Below, piece after piece: positions 44,689 to 52,562 of a stretch of 64,000 nucleotides of DNA. A program made the translations under genes and the position numbers. Under the pieces are notes generated by a model that was not told the origin of the DNA, did no database searches, and was given only the letters and a program-made list of their open reading frames with translations. Every line of letters begins with the position of its first letter. Position 1 is the first letter of the stretch. The stretch is from Variovorax sp. 54 (lineage in GTDB: Bacteria > Pseudomonadota > Gammaproteobacteria > Burkholderiales > Burkholderiaceae_C), in NCBI RefSeq assembly GCF_002754375.1, contig NZ_PEFF01000001.1, positions 4,233,501 through 4,297,500 on the forward strand, in the 5' to 3' direction.

Positions 44689-45034
44689 CCCTCTCCCGCG
44701 TGCGGGAGAGGGCTAGGGTGAGGGCGGAGGCCTTCAACAAGCAGCAGGCCTTTGCGCAGGCCGCACCCTCACCCCAACCCTCTCCCGCAAGCGGGAGAGG
44801 GGGCAAGACCGAGGCGTTGCGCCGTGTTCGAGGCCGCGTGCCCCCATCCCAACCTTCCCCCGGAAGGGGAAGGGGCAAGGCAGAAGACATGAACCGCCGC
44901 GAGGTGTTGTCTTTCTCCCTCCCCTCCCGGGGAAGGGCCGGGGTGGGGGCTCGCGGCCTTCACCGCCGCGCAGCATCAGAGGCCGCGTGCCCCCATCCCA
45001 GCCTTCCCCCGGAAGGGGAAGGAGCAAGGCAGAA
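44689..45034. repeat. Cluster of five REP-like hairpin repeats
   Basis: The 373-bp gap between ytfR and ytfT holds no gene but five GC-rich dyads in alternating orientation, like a BIME. R1 is 44689-44712 (11-bp stem). R2 is 44763-44807 (an 11-bp stem CCCTCTCCCGC / GCGGGAGAGGG preceded by a CCCTCACCCCAAC tail). R3 is 44830-44885, R4 is 44912-44950 (inverted) and R5 is 44979-45034. R3 and R5 are direct copies, 54 of 56 bases identical. R2 recurs exactly at 46090-46134. The stems could end or stabilise transcripts; an open frame across the region is a repeat artefact. Confidence 0.8.
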
Positions 45035-45037
45035 CCC

Positions 45038-46072
45038 ATGACGCGCCTTTCATCCTTCATGCAGCATCGCCTCGCCTGGCCGCTCATCACACTGCTGCTT
45101 CTGCTCGCCATCAACACCGCATTCAACGCGAGCTTCCTGCACCTTGAGTGGCGCGACGGCCATCTGTACGGCAGCCTGATCGACATCGTGAACCGCGCGG
45201 CGCCGCTCGTGCTCGTCTCGCTCGGTATGACGCTCGTGATCGCCACGCGCGGCATCGACATCTCGGTGGGCGCGGTGGTCGCCATCGCGGCGGCGGTCGC
45301 GGCCTGGATGATCGGCGGCTCGGTGTCCAGCGACGTGAGCCGCTTCCCCATGCCGCTCGCGATCCTTGCGGCGCTGGGTGTCGCGCTGCTGTGCGGCCTG
45401 TGGAACGGCCTGCTGGTCGCCAAGGTCGGCATGCAGCCGATCATCGCGACGCTGATCCTCATGGTGGCGGGGCGCGGCATCGCGCAGCTCATTGCGGACG
45501 GGCAGATCATCACGATCTACTACAAGCCCTTCTTCTTCCTCGGCAGCGGCTACCTGCTGGGGCTGCCGTTCTCGCTGTTCATCGTGGCGGCGGTGTTCGT
45601 GCTGCTGTACCTGGCGATCACGCGCACGGCGCTCGGCCTGTTCATCCAGGCGGTCGGCATCAACCCGACCGCAGCGCGCGTGGCGGGCATCCAGTCGCGG
45701 CGGCTCGTCGTGGGTGCGTATGCGTTCTGCGGTGCGTGCGCGGGTGTGGCGGGCCTGTTGATCAGCTCGAACGTGAAGAGCGCGGACGGCAACAACGCGG
45801 GCCAACTGCTGGAGCTCGACGCGATCCTCGCGGTCACGCTCGGCGGCACGGCGCTCACGGGCGGGCGCTTCAGCCTCGTGGGCAGCGTGATCGGCGCGCT
45901 CATCATCCAGACGCTGACCTACGCGATCTATTCGCTGGGCGTGCCGCCGGAGATCAACCTCGTGGTGAAGGCGGTGGTCGTGTTCGTGGTGATGCTGATG
46001 CAGTCGCCGGAGTTCAGGGCGGAGGTTCGGTCGCTGGTGCAGCGGCCGGCGCATGACGGGGGCAGGGCATGA
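45038..46072 (+). CDS. ytfT: Sugar ABC transporter permease, YtfT-like
   Basis: A 344-residue CUT2 permease with about 8-10 helices. Motifs include LVSLGMTLVIATRGIDISVG, AVVAIAAAVAAWMIGGSV, LLELDAILAVTLGGTALTGG and RFSLVGSVIGALIIQTLTYA. The ATG directly follows repeat R5, whose GGAGCAAGGCAGAA end supplies the only visible ribosome-binding site. The longer reading from 44987 simply translates the repeat. The stop overlaps the yjfF start by 4 bp. Confidence 0.92.
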   Translation: MTRLSSFMQHRLAWPLITLLLLLAINTAFNASFLHLEWRDGHLYGSLIDIVNRAAPLVLVSLGMTLVIATRGIDISVGAVVAIAAAVAAWMIGGSVSSDVSRFPMPLAILAALGVALLCGLWNGLLVAKVGMQPIIATLILMVAGRGIAQLIADGQIITIYYKPFFFLGSGYLLGLPFSLFIVAAVFVLLYLAITRTALGLFIQAVGINPTAARVAGIQSRRLVVGAYAFCGACAGVAGLLISSNVKSADGNNAGQLLELDAILAVTLGGTALTGGRFSLVGSVIGALIIQTLTYAIYSLGVPPEINLVVKAVVVFVVMLMQSPEFRAEVRSLVQRPAHDGGRA

Positions 46073-47097
46073 GCGCGGTGATCGAGGCAGCACCCTCACC
46101 CCAACCCTCTCCCGCAAGCGGGAGAGGGGGCAAGGCGGGGCTCAATCCGAAGTACCTGCCGCTGACTGCGACCATCTCGCTGTTCATGCTGATGGCGACG
46201 CTGGGCTCGGTGTTCTACGACGGCTTTTTCTCGGCGCAGGTGTTCCTCAACCTGCTGATCGACAACGCCTTCCTGATCGTCGTCGCGGTCGGCATGACTT
46301 TCGTGATCCTCTCGGGCGGCATCGACCTGTCGGTGGGCTCGGTGATCGCGCTCACGACGATGGTGTCGGCCTCGCTGGTCGAGAAGCACGGGTGGAGCCC
46401 GGCGGTCGTGATTCCGCTGGTGCTGGCGATGGGCACGGCCTTCGGCGCGTTCATGGGCCTGCTCATCGAGCGCTTCCGGCTGCAGCCTTTCATCGTCACG
46501 CTCGCGGGCATGTTCCTCGCGCGGGGGCTGTGCTATCTCATCAGCATCGATTCGATCAGCATCACCAACGCGTTCTACTCCGAGGTCTCGCAGGTCCGCA
46601 TTCCGATCTGGGGCGAGGCCTCGGTGTCGATCAGCGCGGTGATCGCCATCACGGTGTTGCTGGCCGCGGTGTTCATCGCGCACTGCACGCCCTTCGGCCG
46701 CGCGGTGTACGCCATCGGCGGCAGCGAGCATTCGGCGATGCTCATGGGCCTGCCGGTGCGCCGCACGCTCGTGGGCGTGTACACGCTCTCGGGCTTCTGC
46801 TCGGCGCTGGCCGGTGTGATCTTCACCTTCTACATGCTCTCGGGCTACGGCCTGCACGCGGTCGGGCTGGAGCTCGACGCCATCGCGGCCGTGGTGATCG
46901 GCGGCACGCTGCTCACCGGCGGCGTGGGCTATGTGGCGGGCACGCTCTTCGGCGTGCTGATGCTCGGGATCATCCAGACGCTGATTTCCTTCGACGGCAC
47001 GCTGAGCTCGTGGTGGACGCGCATCGTGGTCGGTGCGCTGCTCTTCGTGTTCTGCCTGCTCCAACGCTTCTTCACCTCGCGCGCCCCGCGCCGCTGA
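46069..47097 (+). CDS. yjfF: Sugar ABC transporter permease, YjfF-like, with repeat-encoded N-terminus
   Basis: A 342-residue CUT2 permease. Helices and motifs are normal from about residue 25 on ([59 protein letters not shown]). The first ~22 residues (MSAVIEAAPSPQPSPASGRG) are not family sequence: bases 46090-46134 are an exact copy of repeat R2, translated in frame as APSPQPSPASGRGGK. The element has therefore either landed inside the 5' end and been tolerated, or extended the N-terminus. The start overlaps ytfT by 4 bp, so the repeat is probably translated. Confidence 0.9.
   Translation: MSAVIEAAPSPQPSPASGRGGKAGLNPKYLPLTATISLFMLMATLGSVFYDGFFSAQVFLNLLIDNAFLIVVAVGMTFVILSGGIDLSVGSVIALTTMVSASLVEKHGWSPAVVIPLVLAMGTAFGAFMGLLIERFRLQPFIVTLAGMFLARGLCYLISIDSISITNAFYSEVSQVRIPIWGEASVSISAVIAITVLLAAVFIAHCTPFGRAVYAIGGSEHSAMLMGLPVRRTLVGVYTLSGFCSALAGVIFTFYMLSGYGLHAVGLELDAIAAVVIGGTLLTGGVGYVAGTLFGVLMLGIIQTLISFDGTLSSWWTRIVVGALLFVFCLLQRFFTSRAPRR
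46090..46134 (+). repeat. REP-like repeat inside the yjfF coding region
   Basis: All 45 bases are identical to 44763-44807: a CCCTCACCCCAAC tail, then an 11-bp stem (CCCTCTCCCGC / GCGGGAGAGGG) with loop AA. It is read in frame and contributes about 15 residues before the first membrane helix. The hairpin lies 21 bases after the ATG and could slow initiation. Confidence 0.85.
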
Positions 47098-47107
47098 CCA
47101 CTTCCCC

Positions 47108-48844
47108 ATGACAAAGAAACTGCGCTCGACCGAATGGTTCGGCTCCGCCGACAAGAACGGCTTCATGTACCGCAGCTGGATGAAGAACCAGGGCATCCCC
47201 GACCACGAGTTCGACGGCCGGCCCATCGTCGGCATCTGCAACACCTGGTCGGAACTCACGCCGTGCAACGCGCACTTCCGCAAGATCGCCGAGCACGTGA
47301 AGCGCGGCATCTCGGAGGCGGGCGGCTTCCCGGTGGAGTTCCCGGTGTTCTCGAACGGCGAGTCGAACCTGCGGCCGACCGCGATGCTCACGCGCAACCT
47401 CGCGAGCATGGACGTCGAAGAAGCGATCCGCGGCAACCCGGTCGATGCGGTGGTGCTGCTCACGGGCTGCGACAAGACCACGCCCGCGCTGCTGATGGGC
47501 GCAGCCAGCTGCGACATCCCGGCCATCGTGGTCACGGGCGGGCCGATGCTCAACGGCAAGCTCGACGGCAAGGACATCGGCTCGGGCACCGCCGTGTGGC
47601 AGCTGCACGAATCGCTGAAGGCGGGCGAGATCAACCTGCACCAGTTCCTCTCGGCCGAAGGCGGCATGTCGCGCTCGGCGGGCACCTGCAACACGATGGG
47701 CACGGCCTCGACGATGGCCTGCATGGCCGAGGCGCTGGGCACCTCGCTGCCGCACAACGCGGCGATTCCGGCGGTCGATGCGCGGCGCTATGTGCTCGCG
47801 CAGATGTCGGGCATGCGCGCGGTGCAGATGGCGAAAGAAGGGCTCACGCTCTCGAAGATCCTCACGCGCGAGGCCTTCGAGAATGCGATCCGCGTGAATG
47901 CGGCCATCGGCGGATCGACCAACGCGGTGATCCACCTGAAGGCGATTGCGGGCCGCATCGGCGTCGAGCTGGAGCTGGAAGACTGGACGCGCATCGGCAG
48001 TCACACGCCGACCATCGTCGACTTGATGCCCTCGGGGCGTTTCCTCATGGAAGAGTTCTATTACGCGGGCGGCCTGCCTGCTGTGCTGCGCCGCCTCGGC
48101 GAGAACGGCCTGCTGCCGCACCCCGATGCGCTCACCGTCAACGGCCGTTCGATCTGGGACAACGTGCGCGACGCACCGAGCCTCGACGACGAGGTGATCC
48201 GCCCGCTCGACAAGCCGCTGATCGCCGATGGCGGCATCCGCATCCTGCGTGGCAACCTCTCGCCGCGCGGTGCGGTGCTCAAGCCCTCCGCGGCAACGCC
48301 CGAACTGCTCAAGCACCGCGGCCGCGCCGTGGTGTTCGAGAACCTGGAGCACTACAAGGAACGCATCGTCGATGAAGACCTCGACATCGACGCGAGCTGC
48401 GTGATGGTGCTGAAGAACTGCGGCCCCAAGGGCTACCCCGGCATGGCCGAGGTCGGCAACATGGGCTTGCCGCCGAAGCTGCTGCGCCAGGGCGTGAAGG
48501 ACATGGTGCGCATCTCGGACGCGCGCATGAGCGGCACGGCGTATGGCACGGTGGTGCTGCACGTCGCGCCTGAAGCTGCGGATGGCGGGCCGCTCGCGGC
48601 GGTGCGCGACGGCGACTGGATCGAGCTCGATTGCGATGCGGGGCGATTGCACCTCGACATCAGCGACGAAGAGCTGGCGTCGCGCCTGGCGTCGTTGTCT
48701 GCCTCCGATGCGCAGCCGATGAGCACGCGCGGCGGCGGCTACCAGAAGCTCTACGTGAACCATGTGCTGCAGGCCGACGAAGGCTGCGACTTCGATTTCC
48801 TGGTCGGCTGCAGAGGCTCGGCCGTTCCCCGCCACTCCCACTGA
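47108..48844 (+). CDS. IlvD/EDD-family sugar acid dehydratase (L-arabonate dehydratase-like)
   Basis: A 578-residue Fe-S/Mg2+ dehydratase. The cluster-binding cysteines are in GICNTWSELTPCN, LTGCDKTTPALLMGA and AGTCNTMGTASTM. Other family blocks are AIGGSTNAVIHLKAIAGR, NCGPKGYPGMAEVGNM and ISDARMSGTAYGTVVLHVAP. Length and the MTKKLRSTEWFGSADKNGFM start fit pentonate dehydratases more than dihydroxy-acid dehydratase. It would convert L-arabonate (or a related aldonate) to 2-keto-3-deoxy acid. It follows yjfF by 10 bp, thus at the end of the transport operon. Confidence 0.92.
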   Translation: MTKKLRSTEWFGSADKNGFMYRSWMKNQGIPDHEFDGRPIVGICNTWSELTPCNAHFRKIAEHVKRGISEAGGFPVEFPVFSNGESNLRPTAMLTRNLASMDVEEAIRGNPVDAVVLLTGCDKTTPALLMGAASCDIPAIVVTGGPMLNGKLDGKDIGSGTAVWQLHESLKAGEINLHQFLSAEGGMSRSAGTCNTMGTASTMACMAEALGTSLPHNAAIPAVDARRYVLAQMSGMRAVQMAKEGLTLSKILTREAFENAIRVNAAIGGSTNAVIHLKAIAGRIGVELELEDWTRIGSHTPTIVDLMPSGRFLMEEFYYAGGLPAVLRRLGENGLLPHPDALTVNGRSIWDNVRDAPSLDDEVIRPLDKPLIADGGIRILRGNLSPRGAVLKPSAATPELLKHRGRAVVFENLEHYKERIVDEDLDIDASCVMVLKNCGPKGYPGMAEVGNMGLPPKLLRQGVKDMVRISDARMSGTAYGTVVLHVAPEAADGGPLAAVRDGDWIELDCDAGRLHLDISDEELASRLASLSASDAQPMSTRGGGYQKLYVNHVLQADEGCDFDFLVGCRGSAVPRHSH

Positions 48845-48853
48845 TCACACGCC

Positions 48854-49771
48854 ATGACCCCCCGATACCGCGGCATCTTCCCGGTGGTGCCCACCACCTT
48901 CACCGAACAGGGCGCGCTCGACCTTGAGAGCCAGAAGCGCTGCGTCGATTTCATGATCGACGCGGGCTCCGACGGCCTGTGCATCCTCGCGAATTTCTCC
49001 GAGCAGTTCGTGCTGTCCGACGAGGAGCGCGAAGTGCTCACGCGCACCATCCTCGACCACGTGAAGGGCCGCGTGCCGGTGATCGTGACGACGACGCACT
49101 ACAGCACCCAGGTCTGCGCCGAGCGCAGCCGTCGCGCGCAGGCCATGGGCGCGGCGATGCTGATGGTGATGCCGCCGTACCACGGTGCGACCTTCCGCGT
49201 GCCGGAGCCTCAGATTTATGAGTTCTACGCGCGGCTGTCTGATGCGGTGACGATTCCGATCATGGTCCAGGACGCGCCCGCGAGCGGCACGGTGTTGTCG
49301 GCGCCGTTCCTCGCGCGCATGGCGCAAGAGATCGAACAGGTCGCGTACTTCAAGATCGAAACCGCCGGTGCCGCGTCGAAGCTGCGCGAGCTGATCCGCT
49401 TGGGCGGTGACGCCATCGAAGGCCCGTGGGACGGCGAAGAAGCCATCACGCTGATGTCCGACCTCGACGCTGGTGCGACCGGTTCGATGACCGGCGGCGG
49501 CTACCCCGATGGCATTCGCCCGATCATCGAAGCGCACCGTGCGGGCGACCGCGACACCGCCTTCGCGCTCTACCAGCAGTGGTTGCCGCTCATCAACTAC
49601 GAGAACCGCCAGGCGGGCCTGCTGGCCTGCAAGTCGCTCATGAAGGAGGGCGGCGTGATCGCTTGCGAGGCGCCGCGGCATCCGCTGCCGGCGATGCACC
49701 CCGCGACGCGCGCCGGGCTGATCGAGACGGCGAAGCGGCTCGATCCGCTGGTGCTGCGCTGGGGGCGGTAG
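48854..49771 (+). CDS. DHDPS-family 2-keto-3-deoxy-pentonate dehydratase
   Basis: A 305-residue (beta/alpha)8-barrel of the DHDPS/N-acetylneuraminate lyase family. The Schiff-base Lys lies in QVAYFKIETAGAASK. VPTTFTEQGALDLESQKRC and IPIMVQDAPASGTVLS line the active site. Following an aldonate dehydratase and with a semialdehyde dehydrogenase in the cluster, it most likely acts as L-2-keto-3-deoxyarabonate dehydratase, giving 2-oxoglutarate semialdehyde; an aldolase role is the alternative. Its 3' end overlaps the antisense lysR gene by 134 bp. Confidence 0.9.
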   Translation: MTPRYRGIFPVVPTTFTEQGALDLESQKRCVDFMIDAGSDGLCILANFSEQFVLSDEEREVLTRTILDHVKGRVPVIVTTTHYSTQVCAERSRRAQAMGAAMLMVMPPYHGATFRVPEPQIYEFYARLSDAVTIPIMVQDAPASGTVLSAPFLARMAQEIEQVAYFKIETAGAASKLRELIRLGGDAIEGPWDGEEAITLMSDLDAGATGSMTGGGYPDGIRPIIEAHRAGDRDTAFALYQQWLPLINYENRQAGLLACKSLMKEGGVIACEAPRHPLPAMHPATRAGLIETAKRLDPLVLRWGR

Positions 49772-50696
49772 GGGCAATAGCCAGCTCGCTGTCCTCGACG
49801 AAGTAGGGCGCGAGGATCTCGCTCAGCCAGTTCATCACCGCGAGCACGCGCGGCGCGAGCTGGCGCCGGTTGACGTACACCAGTGACACCGGCATCGGGC
49901 GCGCGCTGAACGCCGGCATCACCTGCACGAGCGAGCCGGCCGCAAAGCCGCGCAGCAGGCCGCTGATCGGCGCCTGGATCACGCCGAGGCCCGCAACCGC
50001 CGCGGCGTTGTAGGCGTCGGTGCCGTTCACCGTGACCGTGGCGCGCACGGGGTGCATGCGGTAGCGGCCCTGGGCCGCGTCGAAGTACTCCCAGCCTGCG
50101 TCGTTCGGCGAAAGGGTCTGCGCGAAATGCACGATGCGGTGCTGCGCGAGGTCGGCGAGCGTCTGCGGCGTGCCGTGCGCCTGCAGGTAGGCGGGGCTGG
50201 CGGCATTGGCCATGCGCATGAAGCCGAGCGGCCGTGCAACGAGTTCGGAATCGCCCAGCACGCCCACGCGCAGCACGCAGTCGAAGCCCTCGTTCACGAG
50301 ATCGACGCGGCGGTCGGTGGTGCTGATGCCGATCTCCAGCGCGGGATGCCGCGCAAGGAATTCGGGCAGACGCGGAATGACGAGGTCGCGCGCCACGGTG
50401 GCCGGCAGGTCGATGCGCAGCCGCCCCGTGAGGCCGCCGGTGTGCGCGCGGAACATGGTGGCCAGTTGCTCGCCTTCGGCCAGGTAATCCTTGCAGCGCT
50501 CGAGAAAGCGCGTGCCGTCTTCCGTGAGGCGCACGCTGCGCGTGGTGCGCTGCAGGAGGCGCGTGCCCAGGCGCTCTTCCAGTTGCTGCACGGCCACCGA
50601 GACGCGCGCGCGGGTCAGGCCCAACTGGTCGGCGGCGCGGCTGAAGCTCGCGAGCTCGGCGACCCTCGCGAAGATGCGCAGTTCGTCGGTGCTCAT
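49638..50696 (-). CDS. LysR-family regulator with C-terminal extension
   Basis: A 352-residue LysR regulator: HTH ELRIFARVAELASFSRAADQ, then LGLTRARVSVAVQQLEERLG. The effector domain contains LRIDLPATVARDLVIPRLPE, FDCVLRVGVLGDSELVARPL and GLGVIQAPISGLL. It resembles the CrgA/DhcR-type subgroup. The usual end is near residue 302 (LAPYFVEDSEL). About 50 further Ala/Ser/Arg/Pro-rich residues run into and antisense to the DHDPS-like gene, a 134-bp convergent overlap. It is divergent from an SDR gene at 50816, its probable target. Confidence 0.88.
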   Translation of the reverse strand: MSTDELRIFARVAELASFSRAADQLGLTRARVSVAVQQLEERLGTRLLQRTTRSVRLTEDGTRFLERCKDYLAEGEQLATMFRAHTGGLTGRLRIDLPATVARDLVIPRLPEFLARHPALEIGISTTDRRVDLVNEGFDCVLRVGVLGDSELVARPLGFMRMANAASPAYLQAHGTPQTLADLAQHRIVHFAQTLSPNDAGWEYFDAAQGRYRMHPVRATVTVNGTDAYNAAAVAGLGVIQAPISGLLRGFAAGSLVQVMPAFSARPMPVSLVYVNRRQLAPRVLAVMNWLSEILAPYFVEDSELAIAPTAPSAAPADRAASPSRSARRASRGASPAADAAAPRKRSRRPPS

Positions 50697-50815
50697 GGCG
50701 GATGATTGTTTCGTTTCTGGATAACAGTGTGCGTCGTCTGGCGGAATTTATCTTTCTGCCGGTAATTTTTAAAGTCCTCCCATCGATTCACCGATCAACC
50801 ACCGAGGACTTTGAA

Positions 50816-51595
50816 ATGACTGCTTCCACCACTTCCAACCCGTCGCGCATCGCACTCATCACCGGCGGCAGCCGGGGCCTGGGCCGCAGCGCCGCGCTGG
50901 CACTCGCCGCCGACGGCGTCGATCTGATCCTGACCTACGTGTCGAACGAAGCCAGCGCACAGGCGGTGGTGTCGGAGATCGAGGCGAAGGGGCGCCGCGC
51001 CGTCGCGCTGCAGCTCGACGTGGGCGACAGCAAGGCCTTTGCCGCGTTCTCGGAATCAGTGAAGGCAGCACTGGCCGCCACCTGGCAGCGCGAGCGCTTC
51101 GACTTCCTGGTGAACAACGCGGGTGTGGGCCTGCATGTGAACTTCGAGGACATGACCGAAGCGCAGTTCGACACGCTCTACAACATCCACTTCAAGGGCA
51201 CGTACTTCCTCACGCAGAAGCTGCTGCCGCTCATCAACGACGGTGGGCGCATCGTCAACGTGTCGTCGGGGCTCACGCGCTTTGCGATGGAAGGCGCTTC
51301 GGCCTATGCCGCGATGAAGGGTGCCGTGGAAGTGCTGACGCGCTACCTCGCCAAGGAACTCGGCAAGCGCGGCATCGCGGCGAACACCATTGCACCGGGT
51401 GCGATCGAGACCGACTTCGGCGGCGGCAGGGTGCGCGACAACGCACAGGTGAACGCAATGGTCGCGAGCTTCACCGCGCTCGGACGTGCGGGGCAGCCCG
51501 ACGACATCGGCGGTGCGATCGCGGGCTTGCTGGGGGAGGGGAGCCGCTGGGTGAATGCCCAGCGCATCGAGGTGTCGGGCGGGATGTTCGCCTGA
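50816..51595 (+). CDS. SDR-family oxidoreductase
   Basis: A 259-residue short-chain dehydrogenase: cofactor motif TGGSRGLG, LVNNAGVG, catalytic Ser in NVSSGLTRF and Tyr-Lys in AYAAMKGAVEVL. C-terminal SRWVNAQRIEVSGGMFA is typical of 3-oxoacyl-ACP-reductase-like members. The ATG at 50816 has GAGGACTT upstream; the longer reading from 50702 covers the promoter. It is divergent from the LysR gene (119-bp gap between coding starts), an arrangement usual for a LysR target. Substrate unknown. Confidence 0.9.
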   Translation: MTASTTSNPSRIALITGGSRGLGRSAALALAADGVDLILTYVSNEASAQAVVSEIEAKGRRAVALQLDVGDSKAFAAFSESVKAALAATWQRERFDFLVNNAGVGLHVNFEDMTEAQFDTLYNIHFKGTYFLTQKLLPLINDGGRIVNVSSGLTRFAMEGASAYAAMKGAVEVLTRYLAKELGKRGIAANTIAPGAIETDFGGGRVRDNAQVNAMVASFTALGRAGQPDDIGGAIAGLLGEGSRWVNAQRIEVSGGMFA

Positions 51596-51616
51596 GCACC
51601 GCGTGCCCGGGGAGGG

Positions 51617-51871
51617 TCAGCTCTTCTCGAGCTCGGTGACTTGCAGGGACAGATCGAACAGCTTGGACTTGCTGGCGTAGTAGCGGTCCAGGCGCCACTC
51701 CTTCAGGATGTCCATCGCGAGTTCGAAGCTCTTGTAGTCGAGGCTGTAGAGCGTGATCAACTCGAAGCTGCGTTCGGCTTCGAGCGCCAGCACGAGTTGG
51801 GCAAGGATCTTGGCCGATTCGTTGGCCGGGTCCGTTTCGATGAATCGGCGAGCGACCTTGATGGCATTCAT
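51617..51871 (-). CDS. Small helical protein of unknown function
   Basis: An 84-residue acidic and basic mixed protein, predicted all-helical: MNAIKVARRFIETDPANESA, then ILAQLVLALEAERSFELITL and MDILKEWRLDRYYASKSKLF. The ATG has GAGGAAC about 11 nt upstream, which supports expression and this start. No cysteine, no signal, no membrane segment. Family not recognised. It converges on the SDR gene (21 bp apart). Confidence 0.7.
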   Translation of the reverse strand: MNAIKVARRFIETDPANESAKILAQLVLALEAERSFELITLYSLDYKSFELAMDILKEWRLDRYYASKSKLFDLSLQVTELEKS

Positions 51872-51971
51872 GGGAAAGTGTTCCTCGGTTGGCAGGGACC
51901 GGGAACTATAGCTAGCACATGCCTGTATTTTGTGACGATTTGATGACAAACGAGGGCATCGCCCGTGAACG

Positions 51972-51997
51972 GCGCGTCGGTGTTATCACCAACGCGC
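51972..51997. terminator. Hairpin after the secreted-protein pair
   Basis: An 11-bp stem with one mismatch (GCGCGTCGGTG / CACCAACGCGC) and loop TTAT, 37 bp beyond the stop of the minus-strand gene ending at 52034. No T-run follows, so it is only a candidate terminator. Confidence 0.35.
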
Positions 51998-52033
51998 GGT
52001 CCGGGGCGAAGCGCTCATCGGGGCGTCATGCTG

Positions 52034-52510
52034 TCATTGCACTGGCAGGGGCCGCGGCATCGGCATGGGCATCGGTGCCATCGGCACCGGCTCGGGCATC
52101 GGCGGAGGCAGCGTCGCGGCGGGCATCGTCACCACGCGGGTGGAGACCGACTCGCGGATCACGCCGCCGCCCATCACGCTGCCATCGACATTGCTGCGGA
52201 TGTTGCCTGCGCTGCCCAGCACGCGGGCCTCGCAGTCGGCGCGCTCGACCGGCGGTTGCAGGCCGCAGCGGGCCACGGCGTTGGCGCGGTAGTCGGGCGC
52301 CGAGGTGAGGCCGCCGCGGGCCGCGGCCTGGCGTGCGGCGCCGGCTTCACGGATGCAGGCGGCACGGTCCTGCTGGTTGTGGCCGCAGACGGACACTTCC
52401 TGCTGGTAGGTGCTGCCGCCGTCGCCACGGGCGGCCGTGGCGATGGTGGTGGTGGCCAGCCCGCTGAGTGCGAGCAGGGCGAAGATCATCGAACGCGCAT
52501 TGTTTGGCAT
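52034..52510 (-). CDS. Secreted Cys-containing protein (paralogue A)
   Basis: A 158-residue exported protein: signal MPNNARSMIFALLALSGLAT with cleavage near ATAA. The mature core has four Cys in the arrangement VSVCGHNQQDRAACIREAGA, AVARCGLQPPVERADCEARV. The phrase DGSVMGGGVIRESVSTR follows, and the tail is Pro/Met-rich (MPEPVPMAPMPMPMPRPLPV). GGAG precedes the ATG. It shares QQDRAACxREAGAARQ, C-x(8)-ADCEAR and the GSVMGGGVIRE motif with the neighbour at 52563-52979. Likely periplasmic; two disulphides are plausible. Function unknown. Confidence 0.75.
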   Translation of the reverse strand: MPNNARSMIFALLALSGLATTTIATAARGDGGSTYQQEVSVCGHNQQDRAACIREAGAARQAAARGGLTSAPDYRANAVARCGLQPPVERADCEARVLGSAGNIRSNVDGSVMGGGVIRESVSTRVVTMPAATLPPPMPEPVPMAPMPMPMPRPLPVQ

Positions 52511-52562
52511 GGTGTGCTCCTTGTCTGGCGTATCGGGGGAGAAGGCCGGCCTCGCTGTTCGC

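Noticed and set aside
44689..45034. Possible CRISPR array
   Set aside because: The repeats are hairpin elements of unequal length in alternating orientation without regular spacers, and no cas genes are present.
44661..45041. 126-codon open frame between ytfR and ytfT
   Set aside because: It only translates the REP-like repeats (SPQPSPASGRG and similar) and has no independent start signal or family.
50702..50815. N-terminal extension of the SDR by 38 residues
   Set aside because: It covers the divergent promoter region with the lysR gene; the ATG at 50816 has a Shine-Dalgarno and the usual distance to the TGGSRGLG motif.
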